A DNA stretch of 64,000 nucleotides, from assembly GCF_003569765.1 (NCBI RefSeq), contig NZ_QXMG01000013.1:48237-112236 (forward strand), in the 5' to 3' direction. The position numbers were made by a program, and so were the translations under genes. The notes under the pieces are model-generated. The model was not told the origin of the DNA and searched no databases. It was given only the letters and a program-made list of their open reading frames with translations. This document shows positions 34,756-46,506 of this stretch, in pieces (the stretch's first letter is position 1; every line of letters starts with the position of its first letter). This stretch comes from Caldimonas tepidiphila (GTDB lineage Bacteria; Pseudomonadota; Gammaproteobacteria; Burkholderiales; Burkholderiaceae_C).

Positions 34756-36291
34756 TCAGCTGCTCGCGGGCAGGAAGCCGAGATCGCGCTCGCCTGCGTC
34801 CCAGTCCGCGAGTTGCGGCCAGAGGTCGAGGATCTCCGTGCCGCCGAGGCCGAACCAGCGCGCGAGCGTCGCGAGGTACTGGTCCACCGAAATGGCGGGC
34901 AGCATCGCCCCGCTGCCATCGAGCAGGTCCGGGCTCGCGAAGCGCCGGCCTTCGTTGCCGGCGTACTCGGGAAAGCGGCCGTAGAGCGCCCCGCCGCGGA
35001 CTGCGCCGCCCATCACGAAATGGTGCCCGCCCCAGCCGTGATCGGTGCCGTCGCCGTTGCTCGTGAAGCTGCGGCCGAACTCCGAGGCGGTGAAGGTGGT
35101 GACGCTGTCGCGCAGCCCCAGGCCGCCGAGCACCTCGTCGAAATAGGCCATCGCATGCGACAGCCGCAGCATCAGCAGGGCATGGTTGAGGTTCTGCCGG
35201 TCGTGCGTGTCGAAGCTGCCCAGGCTGACGAAGAACATCTGGCGCTTCAGTCCCAGCACCTGTCCTGCGCCGATCATGCGGGCGACGATCTGGAGTTGGC
35301 GGGCCAGTTCGTTCGGCTCGGTCCGCCCCTCGGGGCGGGTGTACTGCAAGCGGGGATCGGTGCCGGGCGCGACTGAGCCGTAGGGCGGGCTGCCGGCGGC
35401 AGGCAGCGCCGCGGCAAGGCGCCGCTCGGCCTCGATCGAGCGCCGCACGACGGCGGCATGGTCGGCCTCGAACAGGTGCAGCGCGCGGCCGTCGCCGACG
35501 ATGCGCAGCAGCGCCTGCCCCACGTCCTCCGAGCCGAAGACCCGGCCCCGGTCGTCGACGCCGATGCGGATCGCGCCGTTCGGGCTCACCTGGTAGGGTC
35601 GCACCTGCCGTCCGGCGAGCCACAGCGCGTTGCCGGCGGCGGACACGCAGGTGAACATCGCCGCCTCCCCGTTGTGCCCGGCCAGCAGGTCGCCGATGCG
35701 GCCGCCCCAGCCGACAGTCGCCCCCTCCGGCGCGCCCGCCTGCCACACCGACTGCTGGTCGTTGTGCGAATAGAGCTTGGGCGGCCTCGGGTGCCGCGGG
35801 TCGCGCAACTGGGCCTTGGTGGTCGGGCGGATCAGCGGGCCGACGCTGGACACGACCGCGAGCCGCCGTTGCACGTTGAAGAGCTCCGCCAGCGCCGCGA
35901 GCGAGGGATGCAGCGCGAAGCTGCGCCCGCCCGCCGGCGTCGCAGGTCGCAGCGGCAGCACTCCGCCGAGCCGGGCGGTCGAGTCGATCGCCGCGGAGAG
36001 ATCAGGCACGGTGCCGGGGGCCTGCAGCGCGATCGGCGACGGCCCCTGCCCCCGCGCCGCGCCATAGTGCGACCAGGATTCGGGGTCGGTGGCGAGCACC
36101 GTGTTGTAGGCGTCGTTGCCGCCATGCAGGAACACGCAGACCAGCGCCTTGTAGTCGGTGGCGCCCGGTGCGGCGGCATGGCCGAGCGCGGCCAGCTCGA
36201 GCGCCAGCGACGCTCCGGGCGTGCCGAGCATCGACAAGGCGCCCGCGCGGCGCAGGAATTCGCGGCGGGACTGGGCAGTGCGCAGGCTCAT
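34756..36291 (-). CDS. DUF1501 Tat-exported protein
   Basis: The 511-residue protein begins with a twin-arginine signal ('SRREFLRRAGALSM') and continues with the DUF1501 sulfatase/alkaline-phosphatase-like fold: 'VCVFLHGGNDAYNTVL', 'SLGSFDTHDRQNLNH', 'TASEFGRSFTSNGDGTDHGW' and 'HHFVMGGAV'. The pattern implies a metal-dependent hydrolase exported folded. Function is unknown. The DUF1800 gene precedes it on the same strand after 19 bases, a pairing seen in many bacteria. It converges with comM after 12 bases. Confidence 0.93.
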   Translation of the reverse strand: MSLRTAQSRREFLRRAGALSMLGTPGASLALELAALGHAAAPGATDYKALVCVFLHGGNDAYNTVLATDPESWSHYGAARGQGPSPIALQAPGTVPDLSAAIDSTARLGGVLPLRPATPAGGRSFALHPSLAALAELFNVQRRLAVVSSVGPLIRPTTKAQLRDPRHPRPPKLYSHNDQQSVWQAGAPEGATVGWGGRIGDLLAGHNGEAAMFTCVSAAGNALWLAGRQVRPYQVSPNGAIRIGVDDRGRVFGSEDVGQALLRIVGDGRALHLFEADHAAVVRRSIEAERRLAAALPAAGSPPYGSVAPGTDPRLQYTRPEGRTEPNELARQLQIVARMIGAGQVLGLKRQMFFVSLGSFDTHDRQNLNHALLMLRLSHAMAYFDEVLGGLGLRDSVTTFTASEFGRSFTSNGDGTDHGWGGHHFVMGGAVRGGALYGRFPEYAGNEGRRFASPDLLDGSGAMLPAISVDQYLATLARWFGLGGTEILDLWPQLADWDAGERDLGFLPASS

Positions 36292-36310
36292 CGGAACGCG
36301 GCTCCCTCAC

Positions 36311-38074
36311 TCACTTCTGCACGATGAATTCCGGGGAGGCCAGTGTCAGCAGCAGCGCCGCCTGCACGCGCGTGCGCTTCGCGCGCTCCACTGCCGCCGC
36401 GTTGCTGCCGTCCGGCCTCGCAGCCGGCACCGGCAGGGAGGCCAGCGCCGCGCCGATCTCGGCCTTCAGCGCCGCGGACATCTGCCCGCCGGTCAGCAGC
36501 CGATCCATCCGGTCCACCAGCGCGGCTGGCTGTGCGGCGAGCGCCAGCTCGGGAGCGTAGTCGGGCTGCAGGTCCCGGCGCCTCGGCCCCTCCCCGCCCC
36601 GTCGCCCCACGCCCGAGGCCACCGCCTCGCGCATGAAGTTGACGTAGCCGGCGACCGAGGTCTCATGCGTGATCTGCATCTCGGGCGCCACCAGCCCGGC
36701 CGCCGCCGCCCGCGTGCCGGGCGGCACGTAGCCCGGCCGGTAGAAGTTGAAGACCGAGGGCGCGCGCAGTGGCGACTGCCCGAGCTGCGTGCCGGGGTCG
36801 TCGGTGGCGTCGAGCAGGAAGTCGCCCGAATCCGAGCGCACGCCGAAGGCGCGTAGGAAGGCCGACAGGCGCAGTACCGGCTCGCGCAGCTTGCCGAAAC
36901 GTCCGTCCTTCGCCCGATCCGGATCCCGTGCCTCGGGGTCGAGCAGCACCGCGTGGATCACCGCCTTCATGTCGCCGCGCACGCCCCGGCCATCGCCGTC
37001 GAAGGCCGCCGCCGCGCGCGCGACATAGGCCGGGCTCGGGTTGCTGGTGACGAGCCGCTGGATCAGCTGGCGGCCGATGAAGGGCCCGACATTCGGGTGG
37101 CGGTAGAGCGTCTCCATCGCGGCGGCGAGGCTGGCGTCGGGGTCGGCGCGCGCCTGCTCGCTCACCACGGTGCCGAGAAAGCGCTTCTCGAGCCGGGAGT
37201 GGTACTGGGTGTAGCCCTGCATCGGCCGCCAGTTCCGCTCCGCGTCCTGGAAGTCCTGCGCGTTGCCGTGGAAGCGGTTGTTGTCCTTGTCGGGCCCGTC
37301 CCAGCTGAAGCCGGTGAAGACCCGTGACAGGCCGAGCACGTCGTCGGCGTCGTAGGTGTCGATCGGCCGTCCCGCCTCCAGCCGCAGGGAGCCGTCCGGG
37401 TTCAGCTCGTGCAGCCCGATGGAGAAGAGCTGCATCACCTCGCGCGCGTAGTTCTGGTCGGGCACGCGCCCGGTCCGGGGGTCTTCCTTCTGGTTGCGCA
37501 AGTGCGACAGGTAGGCCCCCATCACCGGATGGCGTGACACTGCCTCGATCAGCTCGCGGTAGTTTCCGAGCCCCTTGTCGGCCAGCAGGTCGAGGTAGGC
37601 CGCCACGCCGCGCGGGTTCTCGCGCACGCTGCCGTCCGCCATCGAGACGACGAAGATCTGCGACAGCGCATAGGCCACGCGCTGCCGCAACTGGTCCTCG
37701 CCTGCCAGCGCGGACTTCCAGAAGACGTGGAGCACCTCGTTGGGCCCTGCCGCCTTGCGCGGGTCGGCCGCCTTGATCGCGGCGTCGCGCGACTCCCACA
37801 CGACCCGGTGGCGGCTCGCCGGCCGTGCGAACTGGTCGTCGATCCAGGCGCGGTAGCCGATGGCCATGAGGCGCTCGACCTCGGCCTCGGTGGGGCCGAA
37901 GGTGGCCTGGGTGAGGAAGCGCGCCGCGTCGGTGCGCGATGGCGGTCTCTCGGACACCTGCTCGGACGCCCGCTCGCCGAGGGCGGCGCAGCCGGAGAGC
38001 AAGACCGCCACGGCGAAGGTGCAGGCTCCCGCCAGAACCCGCCTCGCACGCAGCCGACCCGACAGCAGCTCCAT
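36311..38074 (-). CDS. DUF1800 lipoprotein
   Basis: The 587-residue precursor has a lipobox 'LLSGC' with Cys29, so it should be attached to a membrane facing the periplasm or outside. The DUF1800 domain fills most of the chain: 'AARFLTQATFGPTEAEVERL' at the start, 'YAREVMQLFSIGLHELN' and 'DADDVLGLSRVFTGFSWD' in the middle. A GAGGAGG site precedes the ATG at 38074, chosen over a longer frame. The role is unknown; co-occurrence with the DUF1501 protein suggests that both act on one extracellular or envelope substrate. Confidence 0.93.
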   Translation of the reverse strand: MELLSGRLRARRVLAGACTFAVAVLLSGCAALGERASEQVSERPPSRTDAARFLTQATFGPTEAEVERLMAIGYRAWIDDQFARPASRHRVVWESRDAAIKAADPRKAAGPNEVLHVFWKSALAGEDQLRQRVAYALSQIFVVSMADGSVRENPRGVAAYLDLLADKGLGNYRELIEAVSRHPVMGAYLSHLRNQKEDPRTGRVPDQNYAREVMQLFSIGLHELNPDGSLRLEAGRPIDTYDADDVLGLSRVFTGFSWDGPDKDNNRFHGNAQDFQDAERNWRPMQGYTQYHSRLEKRFLGTVVSEQARADPDASLAAAMETLYRHPNVGPFIGRQLIQRLVTSNPSPAYVARAAAAFDGDGRGVRGDMKAVIHAVLLDPEARDPDRAKDGRFGKLREPVLRLSAFLRAFGVRSDSGDFLLDATDDPGTQLGQSPLRAPSVFNFYRPGYVPPGTRAAAAGLVAPEMQITHETSVAGYVNFMREAVASGVGRRGGEGPRRRDLQPDYAPELALAAQPAALVDRMDRLLTGGQMSAALKAEIGAALASLPVPAARPDGSNAAAVERAKRTRVQAALLLTLASPEFIVQK

Positions 38075-38183
38075 CGCCCTCCTCCTCTCGTCCCCACCCC
38101 TTCCTGCAGTGTGCACCGTCAGCCCGGGGGCCGGCATCCGGGGCACCCGGCTCCGGGAGGGAGGCGGCCCCGCGCTCCCGCGT

Positions 38184-40919
<2,736 letters not shown>

Positions 40920-40942
40920 GGCCTGCGGCGGGTCAATGCGGG

Positions 40943-40959
40943 CCACGGCTCACCCGTGG
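40943..40959 (-). promoter_or_regulatory. Hairpin, candidate riboswitch expression platform
   Basis: A 6-bp stem, CCACGG (40954-40959 with 40943-40948, extendable by one G-C pair), exposes GTGAG in its loop on the minus strand. The loop and flanks, GGGTGAGC (40948-40955), are perfectly complementary to GCTCACCC (40979-40986) at the 3' edge of the SAH aptamer, which overlaps its pseudoknot strand. The two pairings exclude each other. Confidence 0.5.
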
Positions 40960-40979
40960 CACCTGGGAAAAGGATGCGG

Positions 40980-41084
40980 GGTGAGCGTCGTTGTCGATGC
41001 AGGCGGGGCTTCGGGGGCGCCGCCGGCCGGTCCAAGCCTGGCAGGGAGGCGGGGGGGCGCCTCCCGTCGCAACGCTCCTTGGAC
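40980..41084 (-). ncRNA. S-adenosylhomocysteine (SAH) riboswitch
   Basis: On the minus strand the leader of metH has the SAH-aptamer layout. P1 is TCCAAG (41078-41083) with CTTGGA (41031-41036). P2 is GGGAGGCG (41058-41065) with CGCCTCCC (41044-41051). The conserved GAGCG (41073-41077) after P1 pairs with CGCTC (40983-40987) as the pseudoknot. The conserved core 'AAGGAGCGTTGCGACGGG' and 'CCAGGCTTGG' match the Rfam SAH class as I remember it. SAH riboswitches are known upstream of metH and ahcY in this group and usually raise expression when SAH accumulates. Confidence 0.88.
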
Positions 41085-41093
41085 GGGGCCCCG

Positions 41094-41099
41094 ATTGTA
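41094..41099 (-). promoter_or_regulatory. Candidate -10 element of metH
   Basis: TACAAT on the minus strand lies about 10 bases upstream of the riboswitch P1 stem, so transcripts would begin just before the aptamer. No clear -35 hexamer is seen. Confidence 0.45.
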
Positions 41100-41264
41100 A
41101 GAGGCGGCGGCGCAGGCGCCGCCGGGGCGGGCCCGCGGGGCGTCGGGTCTTCCAGGCGCCTTCGGCGGCGCGGCCCGCGCGGCTCGAAGGCAGGGAACTG
41201 CCGCAGAGGAAGGGAGAAGGGGCCGAAGGACCGAAAGGTGTCCGCCCTGCCCCGGGCGCGGGCC

Positions 41265-41498
41265 TCAGCCCTTGAGCAGGCCGTAGAGCTCGTCCTTCAG
41301 GTGCACGCGGCGCATCTTGAGGCGCTCGACCTCCTCGTCGGAGGCATGCTCGATGCCCTCCTCGAAGCGGCAGATCTGCCGGTCCAGCGTCTCGTACTCC
41401 TGCTGGAGCCGCGCGAAGTGCGCGTCCGACTTCAGCGAGTGGATGCGCTCCTTGAGTTCGGGGAAGTCGCGGGAGAGGGAATGGGGCTCGACGATCAT
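41265..41498 (-). CDS. YdcH/DUF465 small protein
   Basis: The 77-residue acidic, helical protein begins 'MIVEPHSLSRDFPELKERIH' and contains 'LKSDAHFARLQQEYETLDRQ', the consensus of the DUF465/YdcH family of small coiled-coil proteins. The function of the family is not established. It stands alone between metH and the OmpA-like lipoprotein and is divergent from the latter. The region 41100-41264 between it and the metH leader shows no gene. Confidence 0.88.
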   Translation of the reverse strand: MIVEPHSLSRDFPELKERIHSLKSDAHFARLQQEYETLDRQICRFEEGIEHASDEEVERLKMRRVHLKDELYGLLKG

Positions 41499-41551
41499 GA
41501 GGTCTCCTGGGGAAGGACAGGCTGTTTGTAGCGTCCGCCCCGCCCTGCCCG

Positions 41552-41620
41552 CTTGAGCGGAGTCAAAGCGCGCCTCGACGCTCGGGACAATGGGTTACAT
41601 ACTTGAACGGAGTGAAACGC
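41552..41620. repeat. Two imperfect direct repeats upstream of the OmpA lipoprotein
   Basis: CTTGAGCGGAGTCAAAGCG (41552-41570) and CTTGAACGGAGTGAAACGC (41602-41620) are spaced exactly 50 bases apart in the 184-base divergent region between the YdcH and OmpA-like genes. The first contains the dyad TTGA-N6-TCAA. They may be operator sites. Confidence 0.45.
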
Positions 41621-41682
41621 CAAGCGCAGGCACGATGCCTGCCCTGCAAAATGCATCCCTGTCCTGCTCAGGAGCAAGTGAA

Positions 41683-42345
41683 ATGAAGAAGATCCTCGTG
41701 GTGTCCACCCTCGCGGTGGCGATCGCAGCCAGCGGCTGCGCCAACATGTCCGAAACCCAGCAGACCACCGCCAAGGGCGCCGGCGTCGGCGCGGCCGCGG
41801 GCGCGGTGCTCGGCGCGGTCACCGGCAACCGCAGCACGGCCGCCAAGGGCGCGGTGATCGGCGCCGGCGTCGGCGCGCTCGGCGGCTACATCTGGTCCCA
41901 GCGCATGGAGGAGCAGAAGCGCCGCATGGAGCAGGCCACGCAAGGCACCGGCGTGCAGGTGACGCAGACGCCCGACAACCAGCTGAAGCTCAACATCCCG
42001 AGCGACATCTCCTTCGACGTCGGCCGCTCCAACATCAAGTCGAACTTCGCGCCCGTGCTCGACCAGTTCGCCGCCTCGCTGCGCAACAACCCGGCCACCG
42101 ACGTGCGCATCGTCGGCCACACCGACAGCACCGGCAGCGACGCGGTCAACAACCCGCTGTCGGTCGACCGTGCCGCGAGCACGCGCGACTACCTGGTGGC
42201 GCGCGGCGTGCCGGCGCAGCGCATCGCGATCGAGGGCCGCGGCGCGCGCCAGCCGATCGCCAGCAACGACAGCGCGGCCGGCCGCGCGCAGAACCGCCGC
42301 GTCGAGATCTTCGTCGGCGAGCGCCAGGAGACCGCGCAGCGCTGA
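41683..42345 (+). CDS. OmpA-family lipoprotein with glycine zipper (YiaD-like)
   Basis: The 220-residue precursor has a lipobox 'AASGC' with Cys19, a glycine-zipper segment (about residues 32-68, 'GAGVGAAAGAVLGAVTG') that may insert in or associate with the membrane, and a C-terminal OmpA domain (about 105-215) with the peptidoglycan-binding signature 'VGHTDSTGSDAVNNPLSVDR' and 'NRRVEI'. It should link the outer membrane to the cell wall. The ATG at 41683 has a GGAG site; the open frame extends upstream. Confidence 0.93.
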   Translation: MKKILVVSTLAVAIAASGCANMSETQQTTAKGAGVGAAAGAVLGAVTGNRSTAAKGAVIGAGVGALGGYIWSQRMEEQKRRMEQATQGTGVQVTQTPDNQLKLNIPSDISFDVGRSNIKSNFAPVLDQFAASLRNNPATDVRIVGHTDSTGSDAVNNPLSVDRAASTRDYLVARGVPAQRIAIEGRGARQPIASNDSAAGRAQNRRVEIFVGERQETAQR

Positions 42346-42395
42346 CGCGCCTCGCGGCGAGGCCGCAGCCGCCTCCCGGCCGCGGCATGCACGAC

Positions 42396-43448
42396 TCAGG
42401 CCGCCAGCAGCCCGCTGAACATGCCGTCCTCGTGGCGGCAGCGCGGCTGGTAGCGGCCGACGCGCCGCGCGATCTCGGCGATGTGCTCCGGGGTCGTGCC
42501 GCAGCAGCCGCCGGCGATGTTCAGGAAGCCGGCCTGCGCGAACTCCTCCACCAGCGCCCCGGTGATCTCCGGCGTCTCGTCGAAGCCGGTGTCGCTCATC
42601 GGGTTGGGCAGGCCCGCGTTCGGGTAGCAGCTCACGAAGGTGTCGCCGGCGATCTTCGCGAGCTCCTCCACGTAGGGCCGCATCAGCGCGGCACCCAGCG
42701 CGCAGTTCAGCCCGATCGCGATCGGCTTCGCATGCCGCACCGAGTGCCAGAAGGCGCCCACCGTCTGGCCCGACAGGATGCGGCCCGACGCGTCGGTGAC
42801 GGTGCCGGAGATGATCACCGGCAGCCGCTCGCCGGTCGCCTCGAACAGCTCGTCGATCGCGAAGATCGCCGCCTTCGCGTTGAGCGTGTCGAAGATCGTC
42901 TCGACCAGGAACAGGTCGGCGCCGCCCTCGAGCAACCCCTCGGCCTGCTCGTAGTAGGACGCACGCAGCGTGTCGAAGTCGACGTTGCGCGCCGCCGGGT
43001 CGTTGACGTCGGGGCTGATGCTCGCGGTGCGCGGCGTCGGCCCGAAGGCGCCGGCGACGAAGCGCGGCCGCTCGGGGGTCGAGTACTTGTCGCAGGCCGC
43101 GCGCGCCAGCCGTGCCGCCACGACGTTCATCTCGCGCGCGAGGCCCTCGAGCCCGTAGTCCTCCTGCGCCACCGAGGTCGCGCCGAAGGTGTTGGTCTCG
43201 ATGATGTCGGCGCCCGCGGCCAGGTACTGCTCGTGGATCTCGGAGATCACGTCCGGCCGCGTGAACACCAGCAGCTCGTTGTTGCCCTTCAGGTCCTTCG
43301 GATGGTCCCGGAAGCGCTCGCCGCGGTAGTCGGCCTCGCCGAGCTTGTAGCGCTGGATCATGGTGCCCATCGCGCCGTCGAGGACGGCGATGCGTTGCTT
43401 CAGGATCTCGGGCAGCTGCGTGGCGCGGGTGTAGGGGGTCGGCTTCAT
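42396..43448 (-). CDS. metH: Methionine synthase, homocysteine-binding part
   Basis: The 350-residue protein is a homocysteine S-methyltransferase TIM barrel, with the zinc ligands in 'GLNCALG' and 'GGCCGTTP' and the start '[18 protein letters not shown]'. It corresponds to the first ~350 residues of full-length MetH and would work with the 911-residue protein encoded 1.5 kb downstream on the same strand. Two unrelated genes lie between the halves. No SAH riboswitch is visible upstream of this half. Confidence 0.93.
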   Translation of the reverse strand: MKPTPYTRATQLPEILKQRIAVLDGAMGTMIQRYKLGEADYRGERFRDHPKDLKGNNELLVFTRPDVISEIHEQYLAAGADIIETNTFGATSVAQEDYGLEGLAREMNVVAARLARAACDKYSTPERPRFVAGAFGPTPRTASISPDVNDPAARNVDFDTLRASYYEQAEGLLEGGADLFLVETIFDTLNAKAAIFAIDELFEATGERLPVIISGTVTDASGRILSGQTVGAFWHSVRHAKPIAIGLNCALGAALMRPYVEELAKIAGDTFVSCYPNAGLPNPMSDTGFDETPEITGALVEEFAQAGFLNIAGGCCGTTPEHIAEIARRVGRYQPRCRHEDGMFSGLLAA

Positions 43449-43677
43449 CCGTCCATTGTAGGAAGCGCGTCAATCCCGCAGCCGGAGGCGGCCTGCTGCG
43501 GGGCCGTGCCCATAGCCCCCCCGGGCTGCGGGCACGCCGAGGCCTTGCCGATAATTCACGCATGCTTGCGCCCCTGCGGGGTCCTGACCTCCGGGGCACC
43601 CGCCCCCTGCGCCAGGGTTCTGCCGCTGCGTTCGCAGTGCCGCCCCTTCCCGACGTACCAAGAAGAACTGCGGAGCG

Positions 43678-44256
43678 ATGTCGTTCTCGTCCCTGCCCGA
43701 ACGCCTGAAACAGGAAACCCATGAAGCACACCGGCAGGTCGAGGACCTGCTGCGGCTCGACGGCCCGCTGACCCGCGAGCGCTACGCGGAGATCCTGCGC
43801 GGCTTCGCCGCCTTCCTGCTGCCCTGGGAGCGGCAGATGGCGGCCGGGCTGCCCGCGTCGTGGCGGCCCTTCTTCGAGGCGCGCCGACGCGCCGCGCGCC
43901 TGGCGCAGGACCTGCGCGCGCTGGGCGAGGATCCTTCTCTCCCGCCTGCGCCGGTGCGGCTGCCGAGGACGGACACGCTGGCGCGCGCGCTCGGCTCGCT
44001 CTACGTGATCGAGGGCTCGACGCTCGGCGCGCGCATCATCGGCCCGCGGCTGCAGGCCGGGCTCGGCGTGACGCCGCAGGCGGGCGGCAGCTACTTCGCC
44101 GGCCATGGCGAGCACACCGGCACGATGTGGCGCGACTTCCGGCAGGCGCTCGCGGAACTGCCGCCGGGCCCTGCCTGGGACGAGGCTGCGGAGGCGGCAC
44201 GTCAGACCTTCGCCGGCCTGATCGGCGTGTTCTCCGGCAAGGCCGTGGCCGGATGA
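43678..44256 (+). CDS. bphO: Biliverdin-producing heme oxygenase
   Basis: The 192-residue all-helical protein begins 'MSFSSLPERLKQETHEAHRQ' with the proximal heme-ligand histidine region, and has 'LGSLYVIEGSTLGARII', the distal-helix signature of bacterial heme oxygenases (BphO/HmuO type). It opens heme to biliverdin, releasing iron and CO. Its stop overlaps the phytochrome ATG (ATGA), so chromophore synthesis and apoprotein synthesis are coupled. A CGGAG site precedes the ATG. Confidence 0.93.
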   Translation: MSFSSLPERLKQETHEAHRQVEDLLRLDGPLTRERYAEILRGFAAFLLPWERQMAAGLPASWRPFFEARRRAARLAQDLRALGEDPSLPPAPVRLPRTDTLARALGSLYVIEGSTLGARIIGPRLQAGLGVTPQAGGSYFAGHGEHTGTMWRDFRQALAELPPGPAWDEAAEAARQTFAGLIGVFSGKAVAG

Positions 44257-46499
44257 GCGGGCCGCCCGTCGACCTCGCGAGCTGCGCGCGAGAGCCGATC
44301 CGCATCCCCGGCGCGATCCAGCCGCACGGCGTGCTGCTCGGCCTCGACCCCGCCAGCCTGGCGGTCGTGCAGGCGAGCGAGAACCTCGCCGCGCTGTGCG
44401 GGACCGGTGCGCTGCCGCTCGGGCAGCGCATCGGCACGGCCCTCGGCGGCGAGCCGGGCGCGGCGCTCGAACAGGCGCTGCGCGCGCTGCTGGACCGGCT
44501 GCCGCTCGGCACCACGCCCCACCATCTCGGCCGCTGGGCCTTCGGCGGGCGGCCGCACGACGTGCTGGCGCACCGGCACGACGGCCTGCTGCTGCTCGAG
44601 CTCGAGCCGGTCGACGAGCCCGGCACGGAAGGCTTCCGGGACCTGTACGTGGTGGTGCGCCAGTTCGTCACCGCGCTGAAGGAGGCCGGCACGCTCGAGG
44701 CGCTGTGCGAGTGCGCGGTGCGCGAGATGCAGCGCATCAGCGGCTTCGGGCGCACGCTGCTGTACCGCTTCGACGACGAGGGCCACGGCGAGGTGCTCGC
44801 CGAGGCCTGCGCGCCCGGCTACGCGTCCTACGCCGGGCACCGCTTCCCGGCCTCCGACATCCCAGCCCAGGCGCGCGAGCTCTACCTCGCCAACCCGATG
44901 CGGCTGATCGCCTCGGCCGACTACCTGCCGGCGCGGCTCGTGCCGGCCGACAACCCGCTCACCGGACGGCCCACGGACCTGTCCCACGCGGTGCTGCGCA
45001 GCGTCTCGCCGGTCCATCTCGAGTACATGCGCAACATGGGTACGCTCGCGTCGATGTCGGTGTCGCTGATCGTGCGCGGGCGGCTCTGGGGCCTGATCTC
45101 CTGCCACGACCACGCGCCGCGGCACCTGCCGCACGCGCTGCGCGCAGCCTGCGAGCACCTCGGCGAGATCGTGTCGCTGCAGATCGAGGCGCACGAGGAC
45201 CGGGCGCAGGCGGCGCGGCGGCTCGAGCTGCGCGGCCTGGTCGTGTCGCTGCTCGCGGCGCTGGCCGACACCGACGGCTCGCTCGAGCACCTGGCCGACG
45301 CGCCCCGGGAGCTGCTGCGCTTCGGCTCGGCCGGCGGCGCCGCGATCGTGCTCGACGAGCGCTGCGTGCTCGTCGGCGACACGCCGTCGCAGCCGCAGGT
45401 GCTGGCGCTCGCCGACTGGCTGCTCGCGCAGGGCGAGGAGGTGTTCGCCACCGACCGGCTGGCCGAGCTGCATCCCGCAGCTGCGGACTGCGTCGCGCAG
45501 GCCAGCGGCGTGCTGAGCCTGTCGCTGTCGCAGGTGCACCGCCACCTCGTGATCTGGTTCCGCCCCGAGGTCCGGCGCACGATCGACTGGGCAGGCGACC
45601 CGCGCAAGCCGGTGCAGCCCGAGCACCACGGGCGGCTGCACCCGCGCCTGAGCTTCGCCACCTGGCACGAGGAGGTGCGCGAGCGCAGCCTGCCGTGGCT
45701 CGCCACCGAGCGCGACGCCACCGAGGAGCTGCGCCACGCGCTGCTGCGCATCGTGCTCAAGCGCGCCGAGGAGATGGCGCAGATGGCGGGCGAGCTCGGG
45801 CGCATCAACAAGGAGCTGGAGTCCTTCTCCTATTCCGTCTCGCACGACCTGCGCGCGCCGCTGCGCCACATCGCCGGCTACTCGGACATGCTGCTCGAGC
45901 TGCAGGCGGCGCACCCCGACGAGCGCGCGAGCCGCTACCTGCAGCACATCCAGGACGCGGCGCGCTTCGCCGGGCTGCTGGTCGACGGGCTGCTGAGCTT
46001 CTCGAAGATGGGCCGCGCGTCGCTGCGGCGCAGCATGGTCGACCTCGATCTCGTGGTCGCCACGATCGTGCGCGAGCTGCGGCGCGAGAGCGCGTCGCGC
46101 GCGATCCGCTGGGAGATCGAGCGGCTGCCCACGGTCTGGGCCGACCCGGTGTTGATGGAGCTCGCGCTGCGCAACCTGCTGGCCAACGCCGAGAAGTACA
46201 CCGCCGGCCGCGACCCGGCCGTGGTGCGCGTCCACGCCGAGGAGGACGCGCAGTTCCACCGGATCCTGGTGAGTGACAATGGCATCGGCTTCAACATGAA
46301 GTACGCCGGCAAGCTGTTCGGCGTCTTCCAGCGGCTGCACAGCTCCGAGCAGTTCGAGGGCACCGGCATCGGCCTGGCGAACGTGCGGCGCGTGGTGGAG
46401 CGGCACGGCGGTTCGGTGTCGGCCCACGGCGAGCCCGGACAGGGCGCCACCTTCTCCTTCACGCTACCCAAATTCCACGGCCCCGCGGCCGCCCCCTGA
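44253..46499 (+). CDS. bphP: Bacteriophytochrome histidine kinase
   Basis: The 748-residue photoreceptor has the PAS-GAF-PHY-kinase layout. Cys11 in 'SCAREPIRIPGAIQPHG' is the usual biliverdin attachment site of bacteriophytochromes. The GAF domain keeps 'PASDIP' (199-204), His255 in 'SPVHLEYMRNMG' and His285/His287 in 'SCHDHAPR'. PHY follows (about 305-500). The kinase has phosphoacceptor His531 in 'SYSVSHDLRAPLRH' and an ATPase domain with 'GTGIGLANVRRVVERHGG'. It senses red/far-red light and should phosphorylate the small regulator encoded next. Confidence 0.96.
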   Translation: MSGPPVDLASCAREPIRIPGAIQPHGVLLGLDPASLAVVQASENLAALCGTGALPLGQRIGTALGGEPGAALEQALRALLDRLPLGTTPHHLGRWAFGGRPHDVLAHRHDGLLLLELEPVDEPGTEGFRDLYVVVRQFVTALKEAGTLEALCECAVREMQRISGFGRTLLYRFDDEGHGEVLAEACAPGYASYAGHRFPASDIPAQARELYLANPMRLIASADYLPARLVPADNPLTGRPTDLSHAVLRSVSPVHLEYMRNMGTLASMSVSLIVRGRLWGLISCHDHAPRHLPHALRAACEHLGEIVSLQIEAHEDRAQAARRLELRGLVVSLLAALADTDGSLEHLADAPRELLRFGSAGGAAIVLDERCVLVGDTPSQPQVLALADWLLAQGEEVFATDRLAELHPAAADCVAQASGVLSLSLSQVHRHLVIWFRPEVRRTIDWAGDPRKPVQPEHHGRLHPRLSFATWHEEVRERSLPWLATERDATEELRHALLRIVLKRAEEMAQMAGELGRINKELESFSYSVSHDLRAPLRHIAGYSDMLLELQAAHPDERASRYLQHIQDAARFAGLLVDGLLSFSKMGRASLRRSMVDLDLVVATIVRELRRESASRAIRWEIERLPTVWADPVLMELALRNLLANAEKYTAGRDPAVVRVHAEEDAQFHRILVSDNGIGFNMKYAGKLFGVFQRLHSSEQFEGTGIGLANVRRVVERHGGSVSAHGEPGQGATFSFTLPKFHGPAAAP

Positions 46500-46506
46500 G
46501 CCCCTC

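Noticed and set aside
43455..43483. TTGACG and TACAAT upstream of the small metH half as a promoter
   Set aside because: The hexamers are only seven bases apart, far from the 16-18 needed.
43550..43555. GATAAT as a -10 box for the phytochrome operon
   Set aside because: It has no -35 partner at suitable spacing and lies about 120 bases from the start codon; too weak to list.
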